NCBI RefSeq assembly: GCF_022809315.2
Contig: NZ_JAKZJU020000001.1
Location: 682,001-746,000, forward strand
DNA from: Mesosutterella faecium
Lineage (GTDB): Bacteria; Pseudomonadota; Gammaproteobacteria; Burkholderiales; Burkholderiaceae_F
Reading direction: 5' to 3'
Length of the DNA: 64,000 bases
In this document: piece by piece, positions 1 through 10,539 of the stretch
Layout of the letters: the number at the start of each line of letters is the position of its first letter
Position numbering within the stretch: position 1 is the first letter of the stretch
Position numbers and translations under genes: made by a program
The notes under the pieces: model-generated
Database searches by the model: none
What the model was told of the DNA's origin: nothing
What the model saw: only the letters and a program-made list of their open reading frames with translations

Positions 1-504
1 TCGATCCTTCCGGGCCGTAAGCTGAGGATTTTCGGCAACCTTCCCTACAACATCTCAAGTCCGATTCTTTTTGCTCTCGCGGCAGTTGCGGACCGGGTCG
101 AGGACCAGCATTTCATGCTCCAGAGAGAGGTCGTCGAGCGGATGGTATGCCCGCCGGGCAGCAGGACCTACGGGAGGCTCTCTGCCATGCTGCAGCGCAG
201 CTACAGGATGGAGAAGCTTTTCGACGTGCCGCCCGGGGCTTTCACCCCGTCCCCCAAGGTGACATCCTCTGTCGTGCGCATGGTGCCGCTCGCGAGAAAC
301 CCCGGGGTGGACGACGAGCTGTATGCCGAGGTAGTGGCGGCAGCGTTCGGCATGAGGCGGAAGACTCTTCGAAACGCGCTCTCGAAACTGCTGACGGCCG
401 AGCAGATCGAATCCGCAGGAATCGACCCGGGGGCCCGGGCCGAGACTTTGTCAGTCGGCCAGTTCGAGGCGCTCGCCGCTGCTCTTGGGCGGACCAGGGC
501 CTAG
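1..504 (+). CDS. rsmA: 16S rRNA dimethyladenosine transferase, 3' part
   Basis: The frame is open from the first base, so the 5' part of the gene lies outside the window. RsmA (KsgA) uses SAM to dimethylate two adjacent adenines near the 3' end of 16S rRNA. Visible are the catalytic NLPYNIS motif about 13 residues into the fragment, then LQREVVERM and the FxPxPKVxSSVV stretch, and a C-terminal helical domain with [10 protein letters not shown]. All are family hallmarks. The stop codon shares the palindrome CTAG (501-504) with the convergent peptidase gene, so no terminator fits between them. Confidence 0.95.
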   Translation, partial: SILPGRKLRIFGNLPYNISSPILFALAAVADRVEDQHFMLQREVVERMVCPPGSRTYGRLSAMLQRSYRMEKLFDVPPGAFTPSPKVTSSVVRMVPLARNPGVDDELYAEVVAAAFGMRRKTLRNALSKLLTAEQIESAGIDPGARAETLSVGQFEALAAALGRTRA

Positions 505-1274
505 GACGGGAGCTGACGCAGCCTCACGCGGGCCAGCTCGCGGCGGGACTGCTCGTAGTTGGGCTTGATCGCCTTCACCTGCTCCCAGAAGGCCCTGCTG
601 TGGTTCATCTCGATCAGGTGGGCGAGCTCATGGGCCGCCACGTAGTCGATCAGGTCATTGCTCAGGTAGATGAGTTTCCAGTTGAGCCTGATCGTGCCGT
701 CGCTTCTGCAGGTTCCCCAGAGTGTCTGGGCTGAGGAAAACCTGAGCGCTCTCGCGCGGCGCGGAGCGAAGCCCTGCATGAAGGCGAATCTTTCGCTGAT
801 CACCCGCTCCGCTTCGGATTTGATCCACTCGAGCGCACAGGCCCGGATCCGCTCTTCGGAGCTGCCGGCGGCAAGAGGAAGTTCGAGCACGCAGGGGCCG
901 CCCGGCTCCTGGGGCGTCTCCATCCGTGCGAACGCGGCGCCAGGCCGGAGGGCAAGGCGTAGCAGCCTGCCGCGGAAAGGGAGCGTTCCCCCGTCCTGGA
1001 AATAGGGTTGCCGCAGGCCGTTGGCGGTCCGCCAGCCGCGCACTTCCTGGAGTTTTCTGTAGATCCAGTCTGCTTTCTGTTCGAGCATGGCCTCAATCTG
1101 CCGCCGCGGCACCCAGGCAGGCGCCGTCACGACCAGCCCGCGCTCGTCCAGCCTGAAGCCAACGCTGCGGCGCCTGCGGCGGATCAGCCTGTAAGCGATC
1201 GCCTCAGCTGCGTCGCCGGAACCGGGCTGGTACAGGCACTCCTGCACGGCGTCGCCCGAAGAAGGCCTGCCCAT
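501..1274 (-). CDS. YgjP-like (M48/DUF45) metallopeptidase domain protein
   Basis: A 257-residue cytoplasmic protein with the zinc motif HELAH at residues 215-219 and a further His at 225 (NHSRAFW). This is the signature of the YgjP/DUF45 family, whose substrates are poorly known. The central segment ([21 protein letters not shown]) matches the family core. It begins 5 bases after the plsC gene and closes a minus-strand run with glyQ, glyS and plsC. The start is the ATG just after plsC. Family assignment is firm; the cellular role is unknown. Confidence 0.85.
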   Translation of the reverse strand: MGRPSSGDAVQECLYQPGSGDAAEAIAYRLIRRRRRSVGFRLDERGLVVTAPAWVPRRQIEAMLEQKADWIYRKLQEVRGWRTANGLRQPYFQDGGTLPFRGRLLRLALRPGAAFARMETPQEPGGPCVLELPLAAGSSEERIRACALEWIKSEAERVISERFAFMQGFAPRRARALRFSSAQTLWGTCRSDGTIRLNWKLIYLSNDLIDYVAAHELAHLIEMNHSRAFWEQVKAIKPNYEQSRRELARVRLRQLPS

Positions 1275-1279
1275 GTTCC

Positions 1280-2005
1280 TCAGTTCCTGCCGGAGCGCAG
1301 CAGCCTCGTGCTTTCCGCCTCTATCCAGGCTTCAGCTTCTTCGTTGACTTCCCTGGCCGAGCGGCCGCGGGTTTCAATGGGTCTGCCGATGGAGACGGTG
1401 ACTACGCCGGGGCGTTTGGCGATTGAATTCTTCGGCCACACAAGGCCGGAATTAAGAGCGACAGGGACAACCGGGACGCCGGCCATGACGGCGAGTCTCG
1501 CTCCGCCGCTCTTGTATTTGACATGAGAGCCGGGCGCAACGCGCGTGCCCTCGGGGAAAATGACGACGCCCCAGCCCTGACGCAGGAAGCTCACGCCCTT
1601 GGTCGCGAAGGTTTGGAACGCTCCCCGGCCGTTGCTGCGGTCGATGCCCAGCAGTCCGACGGACCACAGCGCCCAGCCGAAGAAGGGGATCCGGTTGAGG
1701 GACTCCTTGTATACGTACGCGCACCGGAACGGCAGTTCGCAGCCCAGCCAGAAGCATTCCCAGGCCGACTGGTGCTTGCTCAGCACCACGGCGGAGGATG
1801 CAGGGCAGTTCTCCATTCCCAGCACCCGGGTGCTGATGCCGCAGGTTCGACGCAGGACTGTCAGCATCAGGCGGCCCCAGGCGCGGATCATGTCATAGCG
1901 ATCCGCACGGCTGGTGAAGGGGATGGAAAGTAGAAGCAGAAGGGACAGAGGGATCACCGTGAGTCCCAGGACAAAATAAAACAGCAGTCCGCCGGCAAGC
2001 GACAT
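1280..2005 (-). CDS. plsC: 1-acyl-sn-glycerol-3-phosphate acyltransferase
   Basis: A 241-residue membrane-associated acyltransferase that converts lysophosphatidate to phosphatidate. A hydrophobic N-terminal segment (about residues 5-28) anchors it. The catalytic block I reads HQSAWE at residues 78-83, so the usual HX4D is HX4E here. Block III FPEGTR is at 150-155. It lies 27 bases downstream of glyS in the same run. A second, more distant acyltransferase of the same superfamily is at 12576-13385. Confidence 0.88.
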   Translation of the reverse strand: MSLAGGLLFYFVLGLTVIPLSLLLLLSIPFTSRADRYDMIRAWGRLMLTVLRRTCGISTRVLGMENCPASSAVVLSKHQSAWECFWLGCELPFRCAYVYKESLNRIPFFGWALWSVGLLGIDRSNGRGAFQTFATKGVSFLRQGWGVVIFPEGTRVAPGSHVKYKSGGARLAVMAGVPVVPVALNSGLVWPKNSIAKRPGVVTVSIGRPIETRGRSAREVNEEAEAWIEAESTRLLRSGRN

Positions 2006-2032
2006 GACCTCTCCTCCTTTCTGCCCGGGCCT

Positions 2033-4123
2033 TTACTTCGCGAGGCGCGAAAGCTCGGCCACCTGGTTCATCAGCCCGTGGAGCTTCTGCAGCAGGGCGA
2101 GCCTGTTGGAGCGGAGCTGCGGGTCTTCGGCATTGACCATCACCTTCTCGAAGAACTCGTCGACCGGGGCCTTGAGAGCAGCAAGTCTCGAGAGCATTGC
2201 TTCATAGGCTCCGGAGGCGAAGTCTGCCTCGGCTTTGGGCCTGACCTCCTCGATGGCCGCGAAGAGCTTCTTTTCGGCCTCATCGGCCAGCAGCTCCGGG
2301 CGCACCTCGGGGGCGGCGGCGCCCTGCGCCTTCTTCAGGATGTTGCTGATGCGCTTGTTGGCTCCAGCCAGCGCTTCGGCCTCCGGCAGAGCCTCGAAGG
2401 AGCGGACCGCCTTGAGCCGTGCGGGAATATCCATGATCAGGTCGGGCCGCGGTGCGAGCACGGCCTCCAGCTCCTGCGCCGTGTAGCCGGCGTCCTTGAA
2501 CATGACGCGCAGGCGGTCGTAGAAGAAGGACGCGAGCTCGGACCGGAAATCGCCAACTCCCTGTACGTGGCGCTCGACCTCGTAGGTGAGCTCCAGGATC
2601 TTGGTGAGCTTTGCGGGGATCTGTTTTTCGATCAGCATGCGCAGCACACTGATCGCGTGGCGGCGCAGCGCATAGGGATCCTTCTCCCCGGTGGGAGCCT
2701 GCCCGATGCCAAACATGCCTCCCAGGGTGTCGAGCTTGTCGGCCATAGCCACGGCAATCGAGATCGGGGTCGACGGGAGTCTGTCGCCGGCAAAGCGGGG
2801 CAGGTAGTGTTCGCGGATCGCGAGTGCGACCTCCGCGGGCTCGCCGTCGTGCAGCGCGTAGTACTGCCCCATGATGCCCTGCAGCTCGGGGAACTCCCCG
2901 ACCATCTGCGTGCGGAGGTCGGCTTTGGCGAGGTAAGCTGCGCGGGCAGCTTTCTCAGCGTCGGCGTGCAGGAACATAGCGATGAAGCCCGCGATCGCGC
3001 GGACGCGCTCCATACGCTCAAGCTGGCTGCCGAGCTTGGCGTGGTAGACCACGTTGGAAAGTCCGGGGACCCGGCTCGCGAGCGTCTCCTTCTGGTCGGT
3101 TTCATAGAAGAACTTCGCATCGGCCAGGCGGGCGCGCACCACGCGGGCGTTGCCGCTGCTGATTTCCTTGCCGCCGTCGCGGGCGACAAGCTGCGAGACC
3201 AGCAGGAACTGGTTCATAAGACGGCCAGAAGCGTCGCGCAGCGGGAAGTACTTCTGGTTGAGCTGCATGGTGAGAATCAGGCACTCCTCGGGGACGCTGA
3301 GGAATTCCTTCTCGAAGGAGGAGGAATACACCACGGGCCACTCGGTAAGCGCCGTCACCTCGTCGATCAGTCCTTCGGGCATGATGGGGGTGCCGCCGAG
3401 CTCCTTCGCTTTGGCGTGCAGCAGCTCGACGAGCTTCGCCCGGCGCTCTTCGTAGGACACCATCACAAAGGCTTCTCGCATCTGCGAGGCGTAGCTGTCG
3501 GCCGAGGCGATCTCCATCTCCGGAGGAGCCATGAAGCGGTGGCCGCGGGTCGTGCGGCCGCTTTCCAGCCCGAAAAGTGAAATCGGCACGATCTGCTCGC
3601 CGTACAGGGCCGTGAGATAGCGCACCGGCCGCACGAATTCAACCGTTGTCACTCCGTCGGGGAGCTGGTAGCTCATGACTCTCGGGATCGGCAGGTTGCG
3701 GCAGGACTCCCCGACGGCCTTTTCCAGGCCGGCGGCGAGCTCGACGCCGGGCAGCTTCCCTTCGACGTAGAGGAACTCTTTGCCGTTTTCCTGTTTCGTG
3801 CGCAGCGAGGACAGATCCTTGCCAAGGCCGAGGGCTTCCATCTTCTTCAGGAGCGGGGCGGAGGGCTTTCCGTCTGCGGAGAAGCCGATCGCCTTCGGCA
3901 TCAGCTTTTTGCTGAAAGGCTTGTCCTCGGAGCGGGGGAGCACGTCAGTGATGTGCACCGCGAGCCGCCTCGGGGTCGCGTAGATTTCGGAACGGGATCC
4001 CCCGCTGAGCAGCCCCTGACCGCGCAGGCTCTTTTCAATGCCGCGGCCGAAGGCCTCAGAGAGTTTTTTCAGAGCCTTCGGGGGAAGCTCTTCGGTCTGC
4101 AGTTCTACCAGTAAGCTAGTCAT
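2033..4123 (-). CDS. glyS: Glycyl-tRNA synthetase beta subunit
   Basis: A 696-residue beta subunit of the bacterial alpha2beta2 glycyl-tRNA synthetase, needed for tRNA recognition. It begins with the typical LLVELQTEELPPKAL and carries the family blocks TRGHRFM, YHAKLGSQLERMERV and DKLDTLGGMFGIGQAPTG. The C-terminal anticodon-binding part is present and the length is normal. Its start is one base after the stop of glyQ, indicating translational coupling of the two subunits. Confidence 0.97.
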   Translation of the reverse strand: MTSLLVELQTEELPPKALKKLSEAFGRGIEKSLRGQGLLSGGSRSEIYATPRRLAVHITDVLPRSEDKPFSKKLMPKAIGFSADGKPSAPLLKKMEALGLGKDLSSLRTKQENGKEFLYVEGKLPGVELAAGLEKAVGESCRNLPIPRVMSYQLPDGVTTVEFVRPVRYLTALYGEQIVPISLFGLESGRTTRGHRFMAPPEMEIASADSYASQMREAFVMVSYEERRAKLVELLHAKAKELGGTPIMPEGLIDEVTALTEWPVVYSSSFEKEFLSVPEECLILTMQLNQKYFPLRDASGRLMNQFLLVSQLVARDGGKEISSGNARVVRARLADAKFFYETDQKETLASRVPGLSNVVYHAKLGSQLERMERVRAIAGFIAMFLHADAEKAARAAYLAKADLRTQMVGEFPELQGIMGQYYALHDGEPAEVALAIREHYLPRFAGDRLPSTPISIAVAMADKLDTLGGMFGIGQAPTGEKDPYALRRHAISVLRMLIEKQIPAKLTKILELTYEVERHVQGVGDFRSELASFFYDRLRVMFKDAGYTAQELEAVLAPRPDLIMDIPARLKAVRSFEALPEAEALAGANKRISNILKKAQGAAAPEVRPELLADEAEKKLFAAIEEVRPKAEADFASGAYEAMLSRLAALKAPVDEFFEKVMVNAEDPQLRSNRLALLQKLHGLMNQVAELSRLAK

Positions 4124-4124
4124 T

Positions 4125-5042
4125 TCAAGCTTCCTCCTTCTGTGAGTTCTTCTTCAGCATGGGGAAACCCAGCCGTTCGCGGGAGTCGTAGTAGGACTGC
4201 GCCACGGAACGGGAAATGCTGCGGATGCGGGAAATATAGTGTGCGCGCTCGGTAACGGAGATTGCTCCGCGGGCGTCGAGCAGGTTGAAGGTGTGGCCGG
4301 CCTTGAGCACGTGCTCGTAGGCGGGCAGCGCAAGCTGCAGGTCCATCAGGCGCTTGGCCTCGGACTCGAAGTAATCGAAGAGCTTGAGCAGCTTGGAGGC
4401 GTCTGAATACTCGAAAGTGAACTTCGACTGCTCCACTTCGTTCTGGTGGAATACATCTCCGTAAGTGAGCGTGCGCCGGTTCTGCTCCTCGCCCCAGCGC
4501 GTGTAGACCAGATCAAAGACGTTGTCGCAGTTCTGCAGGTACATGCAGAGCCTTTCCAGACCGTAGGTGATTTCTCCGGTGATGGGCTTGCAGGCAAGAC
4601 CGCCCACCTGCTGGAAGTAGGTGAATTGGGTGACTTCCATTCCGTCCATCCAAATTTCCCATCCAAGGCCCCAGGCTCCTAGCGTCGGGTTCTCCCAGTT
4701 GTCTTCCACGAAGCGGATGTCGTGGATCGTGGTGTCGATGCCCAGCGCCCGCAGGCTGCCCAGATACAGGTCAACGATGTTCATCGGCGCGGGCTTGAGG
4801 ACCACCTGGAACTGGTGGTGCTGGTAGAGCCGGTTGGGATTTTCGCCGTAGCGCGCGTCCTTCGGGCGGCGGGAGGGCTGCACGTAGGCGGCCCGCCAGG
4901 GCTCCGGCCCTAGCGCGCGTAGAAACGTGGCCGTATGGGAGGTACCCGCGCCCACTTCAGTGTCGATTGGCTGCAGAAGCGCGCAGCCTTGCTTATTCCA
5001 ATAGTCCTGCAGACGCAGGATCACTTCCTGAAAGGTAATCAT
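4125..5042 (-). CDS. glyQ: Glycyl-tRNA synthetase alpha subunit
   Basis: A 305-residue class II synthetase subunit holding the glycine and ATP site. The N-terminal [19 protein letters not shown], followed by [19 protein letters not shown], and the central [20 protein letters not shown] are diagnostic. It lies directly upstream of glyS and downstream of lnt on the same strand. The short gap to lnt (5043-5120) shows no obvious terminator. Confidence 0.98.
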   Translation of the reverse strand: MITFQEVILRLQDYWNKQGCALLQPIDTEVGAGTSHTATFLRALGPEPWRAAYVQPSRRPKDARYGENPNRLYQHHQFQVVLKPAPMNIVDLYLGSLRALGIDTTIHDIRFVEDNWENPTLGAWGLGWEIWMDGMEVTQFTYFQQVGGLACKPITGEITYGLERLCMYLQNCDNVFDLVYTRWGEEQNRRTLTYGDVFHQNEVEQSKFTFEYSDASKLLKLFDYFESEAKRLMDLQLALPAYEHVLKAGHTFNLLDARGAISVTERAHYISRIRSISRSVAQSYYDSRERLGFPMLKKNSQKEEA

Positions 5043-5120
5043 CTTTTTCCATCAGACCCTTGTATGAAGGGATCGGGCAGCCGTCATGCAGCCGCGTTTC
5101 GAACAAACAGGTTTGACATT

Positions 5121-6647
5121 TTAAAGACTTGCGGTCTTTTTGTTTTTTCTGAACCGCTCCCGCAGGGCGAGCCATAGGGCTAGGCCGAGCGCGGCCAGCA
5201 CGGCAGGCAGGCTGCCGAACCGGACATAAGGGGTTTCAGAACCGAGGGCCGGGCTTACGGATACGGCAAGCGAGGCTGCTCCCGGGCCGGCCTCCAGCAG
5301 GATCTCGCCTCGGCTGCCGACCAGGGCCGAGGAGCCGTTGTTGTTGACGGAGACAAGGGGTCTGGCCGTCTCCCGCGCCCTCATCCGGCTGAACTGCAGG
5401 TGCTGGAACTGGATGGAGGGCGAGAACCAGGACAGGTTCGAGGAAACAAGCAGCAGCCCCGGGCCCGGGGCTGTTCGCCAGAACTCACGCAGCTCGGCGC
5501 CGAAGAGGTTTTCGTAGCAGATCATCGGTGCGATTACCATGCCGCCCAAGCGGAAGGCCGGCTGCGAGGCCGCCCCCGGCTTCTGATCGCTCATCGGGAT
5601 GCCCAGTGCGTCGACCAGCCAGTGGAATCCCGCCGGTACGTATTCTCCAAAAGGCACGAGATGGCGTTTGTCGTAGCGCTGCAGCCCCCGGGTTGCTGAG
5701 AACAGGAACAGGGAATTGCTGATCTCCCCGCGGGCCGACTCCGAGAAAGCATTGAAGGCTAGGGACTCCCCGCGCTCGACAAAGGGCTCGAAGAGCCGCT
5801 CGAGCAGTGCGGGCGGGATCCGTTCAAGCGGGGCTGCAACCACTGACTCGGGCCAGACCACGAGCGTGCCCCGCGGGTCGTCCCCGCTTAGTGCGAGCGC
5901 CCTCGACACCCTTGCCCCTAGGCTGAGCGGGGGCGCTCCAGGGACGCCGGCGACCGGAAGATCGGGCTGCACGAGCCTCACCCGCAGGACCTCTCCCGAG
6001 GGCTGGGACCAGGTCAGGCCGTCCGCGAGGCACCCCGCTGCTATAAGAACTGCGGCCGCGGCAAGGCAGCCGAGCCTCCCCTTTGGACTTTGCCGGAAGG
6101 CAGCGGCGGCTAGGCAGCCGAGGATCAGCAGAGCCGCGAGCTCCACCCCGTAGGCCCCGGCAAGCGGGGCGAACCCGGCAAGCGGCGTGTCGGGCAGCGC
6201 GTAGCCGAGCGAAATCCAGGGAAAGGAATTGACGGCTTCCCCGCGGATCCAGTCGGCGAGCAGCAGCAGGGCGGGCAGCCCCGCCGCGCACCGCAGGGCG
6301 GGGGACGGGATCCGAGAGGCGGCCGCAGCGGCCGCTGCGGGGAAAAGCGCGTTCACTGCGCCAAGTGCCAGAAGGGCGGCAAGGGCGAGAGGCGCAGGCA
6401 GCCCCCCGTAGTAGTGGATGCTGTGCCAGACCCAGGACAGCCCGGCGCCATAGGCTGCGAGTCCGAACAAAAAGCCGCAGGCTCCGGCAGCAGCCGCGCC
6501 GCGCGCACGGGAGGCTATGACGAGAAAAAGAGCAGTCCCGAACAGCCCGCAGGGCAGGCCCAGCGCCCCGCAGTCCGGGAAAAAGGCGAGTGCGAAGAGC
6601 CCCCCCGAAGCTGCGGCGGAAACAAGGCGCAGGCAGGAAGCGTTCAT
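5121..6647 (-). CDS. lnt: Apolipoprotein N-acyltransferase
   Basis: A 508-residue inner-membrane enzyme that adds the third acyl chain to the N-terminal cysteine of lipoproteins. The first ~200 residues form several membrane helices. The following nitrilase-like domain has the catalytic triad context: Glu in VWPESVVA, Lys in YDKRHLVPFGEY and Cys in MICYENLFG. A final membrane helix ends in a basic tail. Its ATG overlaps the end of corC by 4 bases; the corC-lnt pair is conserved in proteobacteria. Confidence 0.95.
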   Translation of the reverse strand: MNASCLRLVSAAASGGLFALAFFPDCGALGLPCGLFGTALFLVIASRARGAAAAGACGFLFGLAAYGAGLSWVWHSIHYYGGLPAPLALAALLALGAVNALFPAAAAAAASRIPSPALRCAAGLPALLLLADWIRGEAVNSFPWISLGYALPDTPLAGFAPLAGAYGVELAALLILGCLAAAAFRQSPKGRLGCLAAAAVLIAAGCLADGLTWSQPSGEVLRVRLVQPDLPVAGVPGAPPLSLGARVSRALALSGDDPRGTLVVWPESVVAAPLERIPPALLERLFEPFVERGESLAFNAFSESARGEISNSLFLFSATRGLQRYDKRHLVPFGEYVPAGFHWLVDALGIPMSDQKPGAASQPAFRLGGMVIAPMICYENLFGAELREFWRTAPGPGLLLVSSNLSWFSPSIQFQHLQFSRMRARETARPLVSVNNNGSSALVGSRGEILLEAGPGAASLAVSVSPALGSETPYVRFGSLPAVLAALGLALWLALRERFRKNKKTASL

Positions 6648-7534
6648 TTGCGATCGGGGGCCGGGGGCAGCGCCGGGGCGGACAGCCGCTCGGCCTGCAG
6701 CAGCTTCACCTGGCGATCATTGGCCGAAAGGACCGTGAAGCGGAAGCCTCCGGCCTCTACGCTGTCGCCGCGGCGCGGCATCCGCTCCAGCCGGTCGGCC
6801 ACGATGCCGCCGATGGTCTCGCAGTGCGGGTCCCTGATCGAGGTGTGGAAATATTCGTTGAACTGCTCGAGCAGCGTGACGGCCTTCACGCGCCATCTGT
6901 TCTTCCCCTCGGGAACTATGTTTTTGGCCTCGGAGTCCTCGGTGTCGAACTCGTCGTCGATGTCTCCCACAATCTGCTCGATTACATCCTCGATCGTGAG
7001 CAGCCCGGCTATCTCCCCGAACTCGTCCACCACCAGCGCGAGGTGCTGCTTCTCGGTCTTGAAGTCCTTAAGGATCTGGTTGAGAGCCATCGTCTCGGTG
7101 ACGAACTTGACCGGCCGCAGGTGCTCTCTCGGCTTGTAGTCGGGGTCTAGCAGGGAGTAGAGGAGGTCTTTCGCGTGCAGCAGTCCGATCACGTTGCTGA
7201 AGTCCCCGTCTATCACCGGAAAGCGCGAATGCCCGCTTTCGCGGGCCTCGCGCATCCACTGCTCCCGCGGTTCGTCGAGGTTGATCGCCTTGATGCGGCT
7301 GCGCGGGATCATGATGTCCGAGGCGCAGAGCTCCGAGATCTTGAGCACGCCCTCCATCATGCTGAAAGAGTCCTCGCCTATCACTCCCTTCGCCCGGGCG
7401 TTCTGCATGGCGGACTGAAGCTGCTTGGCAGCGTCGCCGTCCTCGCTCTCGTCACGGAAGAAGGCACCGATCCGGTGAAAAAAGCTGCTGTCCGCGGAGT
7501 CTTCGGGCCCGCGGCCGCCGTTGTCTTGTGTCAT
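6644..7534 (-). CDS. corC: CorC/HlyC-type CBS-domain protein
   Basis: A 296-residue protein with a CBS-domain pair starting at SDIMIPRSRIKAINLDEP and a C-terminal transporter-associated (CorC_HlyC) domain. No transmembrane DUF21 domain is present, so it is the short cytoplasmic CorC type, linked to magnesium and cobalt efflux in enterobacteria. Acidic stretches (DIDDEFDTEDSE) follow the second CBS motif. It overlaps ybeY upstream and lnt downstream by a few bases, giving the common order phoH-ybeY-corC-lnt. Confidence 0.92.
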   Translation of the reverse strand: MTQDNGGRGPEDSADSSFFHRIGAFFRDESEDGDAAKQLQSAMQNARAKGVIGEDSFSMMEGVLKISELCASDIMIPRSRIKAINLDEPREQWMREARESGHSRFPVIDGDFSNVIGLLHAKDLLYSLLDPDYKPREHLRPVKFVTETMALNQILKDFKTEKQHLALVVDEFGEIAGLLTIEDVIEQIVGDIDDEFDTEDSEAKNIVPEGKNRWRVKAVTLLEQFNEYFHTSIRDPHCETIGGIVADRLERMPRRGDSVEAGGFRFTVLSANDRQVKLLQAERLSAPALPPAPDRK

Positions 7535-8013
7535 GGGAGGGGACGCCTCTGAGAGTCTTCCGGTTGTTCGCCGCGGTCCTGATAGGGGTCCTCGAAGCCG
7601 ATCTTCTGGAGAATTCGGATCTCGAGGGGTTCCATGACGTCAGCCTGCTCCTGGGTCACGTGGTCGTAGCCGTGGGCGTGGAGGGTGCCGTGCACGATCA
7701 GGTGGCAGAGATGAGCGAGAAAAGTTTTGCCCTGCTCGCGCGCCTGCCGTACGAGAACCGGCACGCAGATGGCGAGATCCGCCCTCACCACAGGCTCATG
7801 CTCGTAGTCGAAGGTGAGGACGTTGGTAGCGTAATCCTTGTGGCGGTAGCGGCTGTTCAGATCAAACCCCTCAGCCTCGTCGACGAATCGGATGGTGATC
7901 TCCACGTCGCGCTCGGCTGCGGCCGCGACCCAGGCGGTCATTGTCTTCTCATCGGGGAGCTCGGGGAAGAGTTCGCGCTGCTGGAACTCGACGCTCACTC
8001 GGGGCTCAGTCAT
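7531..8013 (-). CDS. ybeY: Endoribonuclease YbeY
   Basis: A zinc-dependent single-strand RNase for 16S rRNA 3' maturation and ribosome quality control. The three-His motif [11 protein letters not shown] is intact in the C-terminal half. The start is the ATG beginning [16 protein letters not shown] (160 residues), the usual YbeY N-terminus. It overlaps the phoH stop by 8 bases. An in-frame ATG at 8034 and a longer frame to 8067 are possible but less typical. Confidence 0.9.
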   Translation of the reverse strand: MTEPRVSVEFQQRELFPELPDEKTMTAWVAAAAERDVEITIRFVDEAEGFDLNSRYRHKDYATNVLTFDYEHEPVVRADLAICVPVLVRQAREQGKTFLAHLCHLIVHGTLHAHGYDHVTQEQADVMEPLEIRILQKIGFEDPYQDRGEQPEDSQRRPLP

Positions 8014-9013
8014 GGTCCTGGTTTTCTCGTTCATGGTCTTTTGAATACTTTTCATATGCCTCGACAATTCGGGCGACCAGCGGGTGCCTCACGACATCCG
8101 CCGCAGTGAAATAGGTAATGGAGATGCCGCGTACGCCGGCGAGCACGTGCTGGGCCTGGATGAGCCCGCTTTTCGTGCCGCGCGGCAGGTCGATCTGCGT
8201 CACGTCTCCGGTAATGACGGCCTTTGAGCCGAAGCCGATGCGCGTGAGGAACATCTTCATCTGCTCCGGGGTCGTGTTCTGCGCCTCGTCCAGGATTACG
8301 AAGGCGTTGTTGAGGGTTCTGCCTCGCATGTAGGCAAGCGGCGCGATTTCGATGGTCTGCCGCTCAATGAATGAACGCGTCTTCTCAAAGCCCAGAAGGT
8401 CAAAAAGGGCGTCGTAGAGGGGGCGCAGGTAAGGGTCGACCTTCTGCGCGAGGTCTCCGGGCAGGAACCCGAGCCGCTCGCCGGCCTCGACCGCCGGGCG
8501 GCACAGGATGATCCTCTCGACCGTGTTGCGCTCGTAAGCGTCCACCGCTGAGGCGACTGCGAGGTAGGTTTTTCCGGTTCCCGCAGGGCCGATCGCAAAG
8601 GATATGTCGTGGGCTTGAATCGCGTCGATATAGTCTTTCTGCCGCGGCGTGCGTCCCTGGAGGTCGCTCCTGCGGGTCTTCAGGACCGCGCCCCGGGCCC
8701 CGCCGCCCTCGGCCTCCGATTTTTCAGAGACGAAGAACAGCTGCAGGTCCTGTACGGACAGTTCCCGGCCTGTCGAGCGCACCTGCGTAAGCAGCCTCTG
8801 CAGAGCGTGCACCGCCCTGCGGGCCCGGTCGGACTCCCCGCTTACACGAAAAAGGCTGCCGCGCCTGCTGATGGCCACATCAAGAATGGTTTCAATCTGG
8901 CGCAGGTTTGAGTCAAGCGGGCCGGTGAGGTTGGCCAGCGACGTGTTGTCCGCGTCTGCAGAGAACTCGATGCGGCGCAGGCCTGCGTTTTTTCCCTTGT
9001 CTTTCGTTTCCAT
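8006..9013 (-). CDS. phoH: PhoH-like ATPase
   Basis: A 335-residue PhoH/YbeZ family protein. It has a KH-like N-terminal region (about 30-110), Walker A GPAGTGKT, Walker B VILDEAQN and the family string [19 protein letters not shown]. It functions with YbeY in RNA metabolism; the two genes overlap here. The start ATG lies 11 bases downstream of miaB. Assignment is firm, though the biochemical role of YbeZ proteins is only partly known. Confidence 0.93.
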   Translation of the reverse strand: METKDKGKNAGLRRIEFSADADNTSLANLTGPLDSNLRQIETILDVAISRRGSLFRVSGESDRARRAVHALQRLLTQVRSTGRELSVQDLQLFFVSEKSEAEGGGARGAVLKTRRSDLQGRTPRQKDYIDAIQAHDISFAIGPAGTGKTYLAVASAVDAYERNTVERIILCRPAVEAGERLGFLPGDLAQKVDPYLRPLYDALFDLLGFEKTRSFIERQTIEIAPLAYMRGRTLNNAFVILDEAQNTTPEQMKMFLTRIGFGSKAVITGDVTQIDLPRGTKSGLIQAQHVLAGVRGISITYFTAADVVRHPLVARIVEAYEKYSKDHERENQDHD

Positions 9014-9024
9014 TGAATCTCTTC

Positions 9025-10368
9025 TTAGGCTCCGGCAGGCTCCCCGGCGAGTTCGCCGGCGAGAGTGTGGACCCGGACCTCCGTCACGAGGACCTCCACC
9101 ATCCTGCCGAGCAGATCGAGGCTCCCCTTGAAATTCACAACGCGGTTGTTGTCCGTCCTCGCGGCGAGCATTCCGCCGCCCTTGCGGCTCATGCCCGTGA
9201 CGAGGACCCGCTGCCGGGTGCCGACCATCGCCTCGGAGATGGCGGCCGCACGAGCGTCGTTTGCCTTCTGGAGCCTCTGCAGCCTCTCGAGCTTCACGCT
9301 CTGGGGCGTGTCGTCCTTCATTGAGGCCGCGGGAGTGCCCGGGCGCGGGCTGTAGACGAAGGAAAAGCTCGCGTCGAATCCAACCCGCTCGACCATTCCC
9401 ATTGTCTGTTCGAAGTCCTCCTCGGTCTCGCCGGGGAACCCCACAATGAAGTCCGAGGTGATGCAGATGCCAGGCCGCGCCTGCCTCAGGCCCTGGACGA
9501 TTTCCTCGAAGCGCTCCGCGGTGTAGCCGCGCTTCATGAGTCCGAGAATGCGGTCGGAACCGGACTGCACGGGCAGGTGTACGTGGCTCACGAGCTTGGG
9601 CAGCCGCCTGAACGCGTCGATCAGCCTCGGGGTGAACTCCGACGGATGGGAGGTCATGAAGCGGATCCGCTCGATGCCGTCAAGCGCGGAGATGAGCTCA
9701 AGCAGCATCGCAAAGTCGATCTCCTCGCCGTCAGGCAGCGTCCCCCGGTAGGCATTGACGTTCTGCCCGAGAAGGGTGATTTCGCAGACGCCCTGGTCGG
9801 CTAGCTCCTTGATTTCCCGGATCACGTCTGAGACCGGGCGGGAGAGCTCCTGGCCGCGCGTGTAGGGAACCACACAGTAGGTGCAGAACTTCGAGCACCC
9901 CTCCATGATGGATACAAAGGCGGCTGCGCCATCGACGTGCGGCCGGGGCAGATAGTCGAATTTCGCGATGCCCGGAAAGCTCACGTCGACCTGAGAGCGG
10001 CGGCAGTGCGCGCACTTGTCGAGCAGTGCGGGCAGGCGGTGCAGGGTCTGCGGCCCGAATACCACGTCCACAAAGGGGGCGCGCTCGATGATTGCACGGC
10101 CCTCTTGGCTTGCGACGCAGCCGCCCACGGCGATCCTGAGACCGGGGTTTTCTTCCTTGAGGTGTCTGATGCGCCCGAGCTCCGAATACACTTTCTGCTG
10201 CGCCTTGTCACGTATCGAGCAGGTATTGAAAACAATGAGGTCGGCGTCCTCCGGGGTTGCAGTCTTCTCATAGCCGCAGCCGCCCGTCATGAGGTCCACG
10301 ATTCGGTTCGAATCGTATTCGTTCATCTGGCAGCCGAAGGATCTGATGTAAATTTTTTTCGCAGTCAC
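9025..10368 (-). CDS. miaB: tRNA-2-methylthio-N6-dimethylallyladenosine synthase
   Basis: A 447-residue radical-SAM methylthiotransferase that thiomethylates i6A37 of tRNAs reading UNN codons. The N-terminal UPF0004 domain has cluster cysteines in [21 protein letters not shown] and GGCVASQEG. The radical-SAM motif is CSKFCTYC, and a TRAM domain ends the protein. It is the first gene of the minus run; an AT-rich divergent promoter region and a GC hairpin lie upstream. Confidence 0.96.
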   Translation of the reverse strand: MTAKKIYIRSFGCQMNEYDSNRIVDLMTGGCGYEKTATPEDADLIVFNTCSIRDKAQQKVYSELGRIRHLKEENPGLRIAVGGCVASQEGRAIIERAPFVDVVFGPQTLHRLPALLDKCAHCRRSQVDVSFPGIAKFDYLPRPHVDGAAAFVSIMEGCSKFCTYCVVPYTRGQELSRPVSDVIREIKELADQGVCEITLLGQNVNAYRGTLPDGEEIDFAMLLELISALDGIERIRFMTSHPSEFTPRLIDAFRRLPKLVSHVHLPVQSGSDRILGLMKRGYTAERFEEIVQGLRQARPGICITSDFIVGFPGETEEDFEQTMGMVERVGFDASFSFVYSPRPGTPAASMKDDTPQSVKLERLQRLQKANDARAAAISEAMVGTRQRVLVTGMSRKGGGMLAARTDNNRVVNFKGSLDLLGRMVEVLVTEVRVHTLAGELAGEPAGA

Positions 10369-10488
10369 GGTTTTTATCCGGTGGCGGCCGGGCTTCCCGT
10401 CCGGGAGCCCGGTGAAATTGTGGATTTTATAAAAATATATAATTTTAAAGGTTTTAATTATTTAAGGGGAGCCGGAGCGGGCAAATTT
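10369..10488. promoter_or_regulatory. Divergent promoter region between miaB and the radical SAM gene
   Basis: An AT-rich block at 10422-10460 contains TATAAT (10438-10443) for rightward transcription and TATAAA-like hexamers on the other strand for miaB. No good -35 hexamers are visible. A GC hairpin (CCGGGCT...AGCCCGG, about 10388-10413) would sit in the miaB 5' leader. Confidence 0.5.
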
Positions 10489-10539
10489 GTGACACTGACC
10501 CGCGATGGTCGTCTCCCCGGTTCCGGAGCGAGTCCATTC

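Noticed and set aside
2078-3580. A 500-codon open frame antisense to glyS
   Set aside because: Shadow frame; the His/Gly/Leu-rich composition reflects complement codons of glyS.
9937-10539. Upstream extension of the radical SAM gene into miaB
   Set aside because: It reads the complement of miaB and crosses the AT-rich promoter region; the conserved cysteine cluster begins just after ATG 10540.
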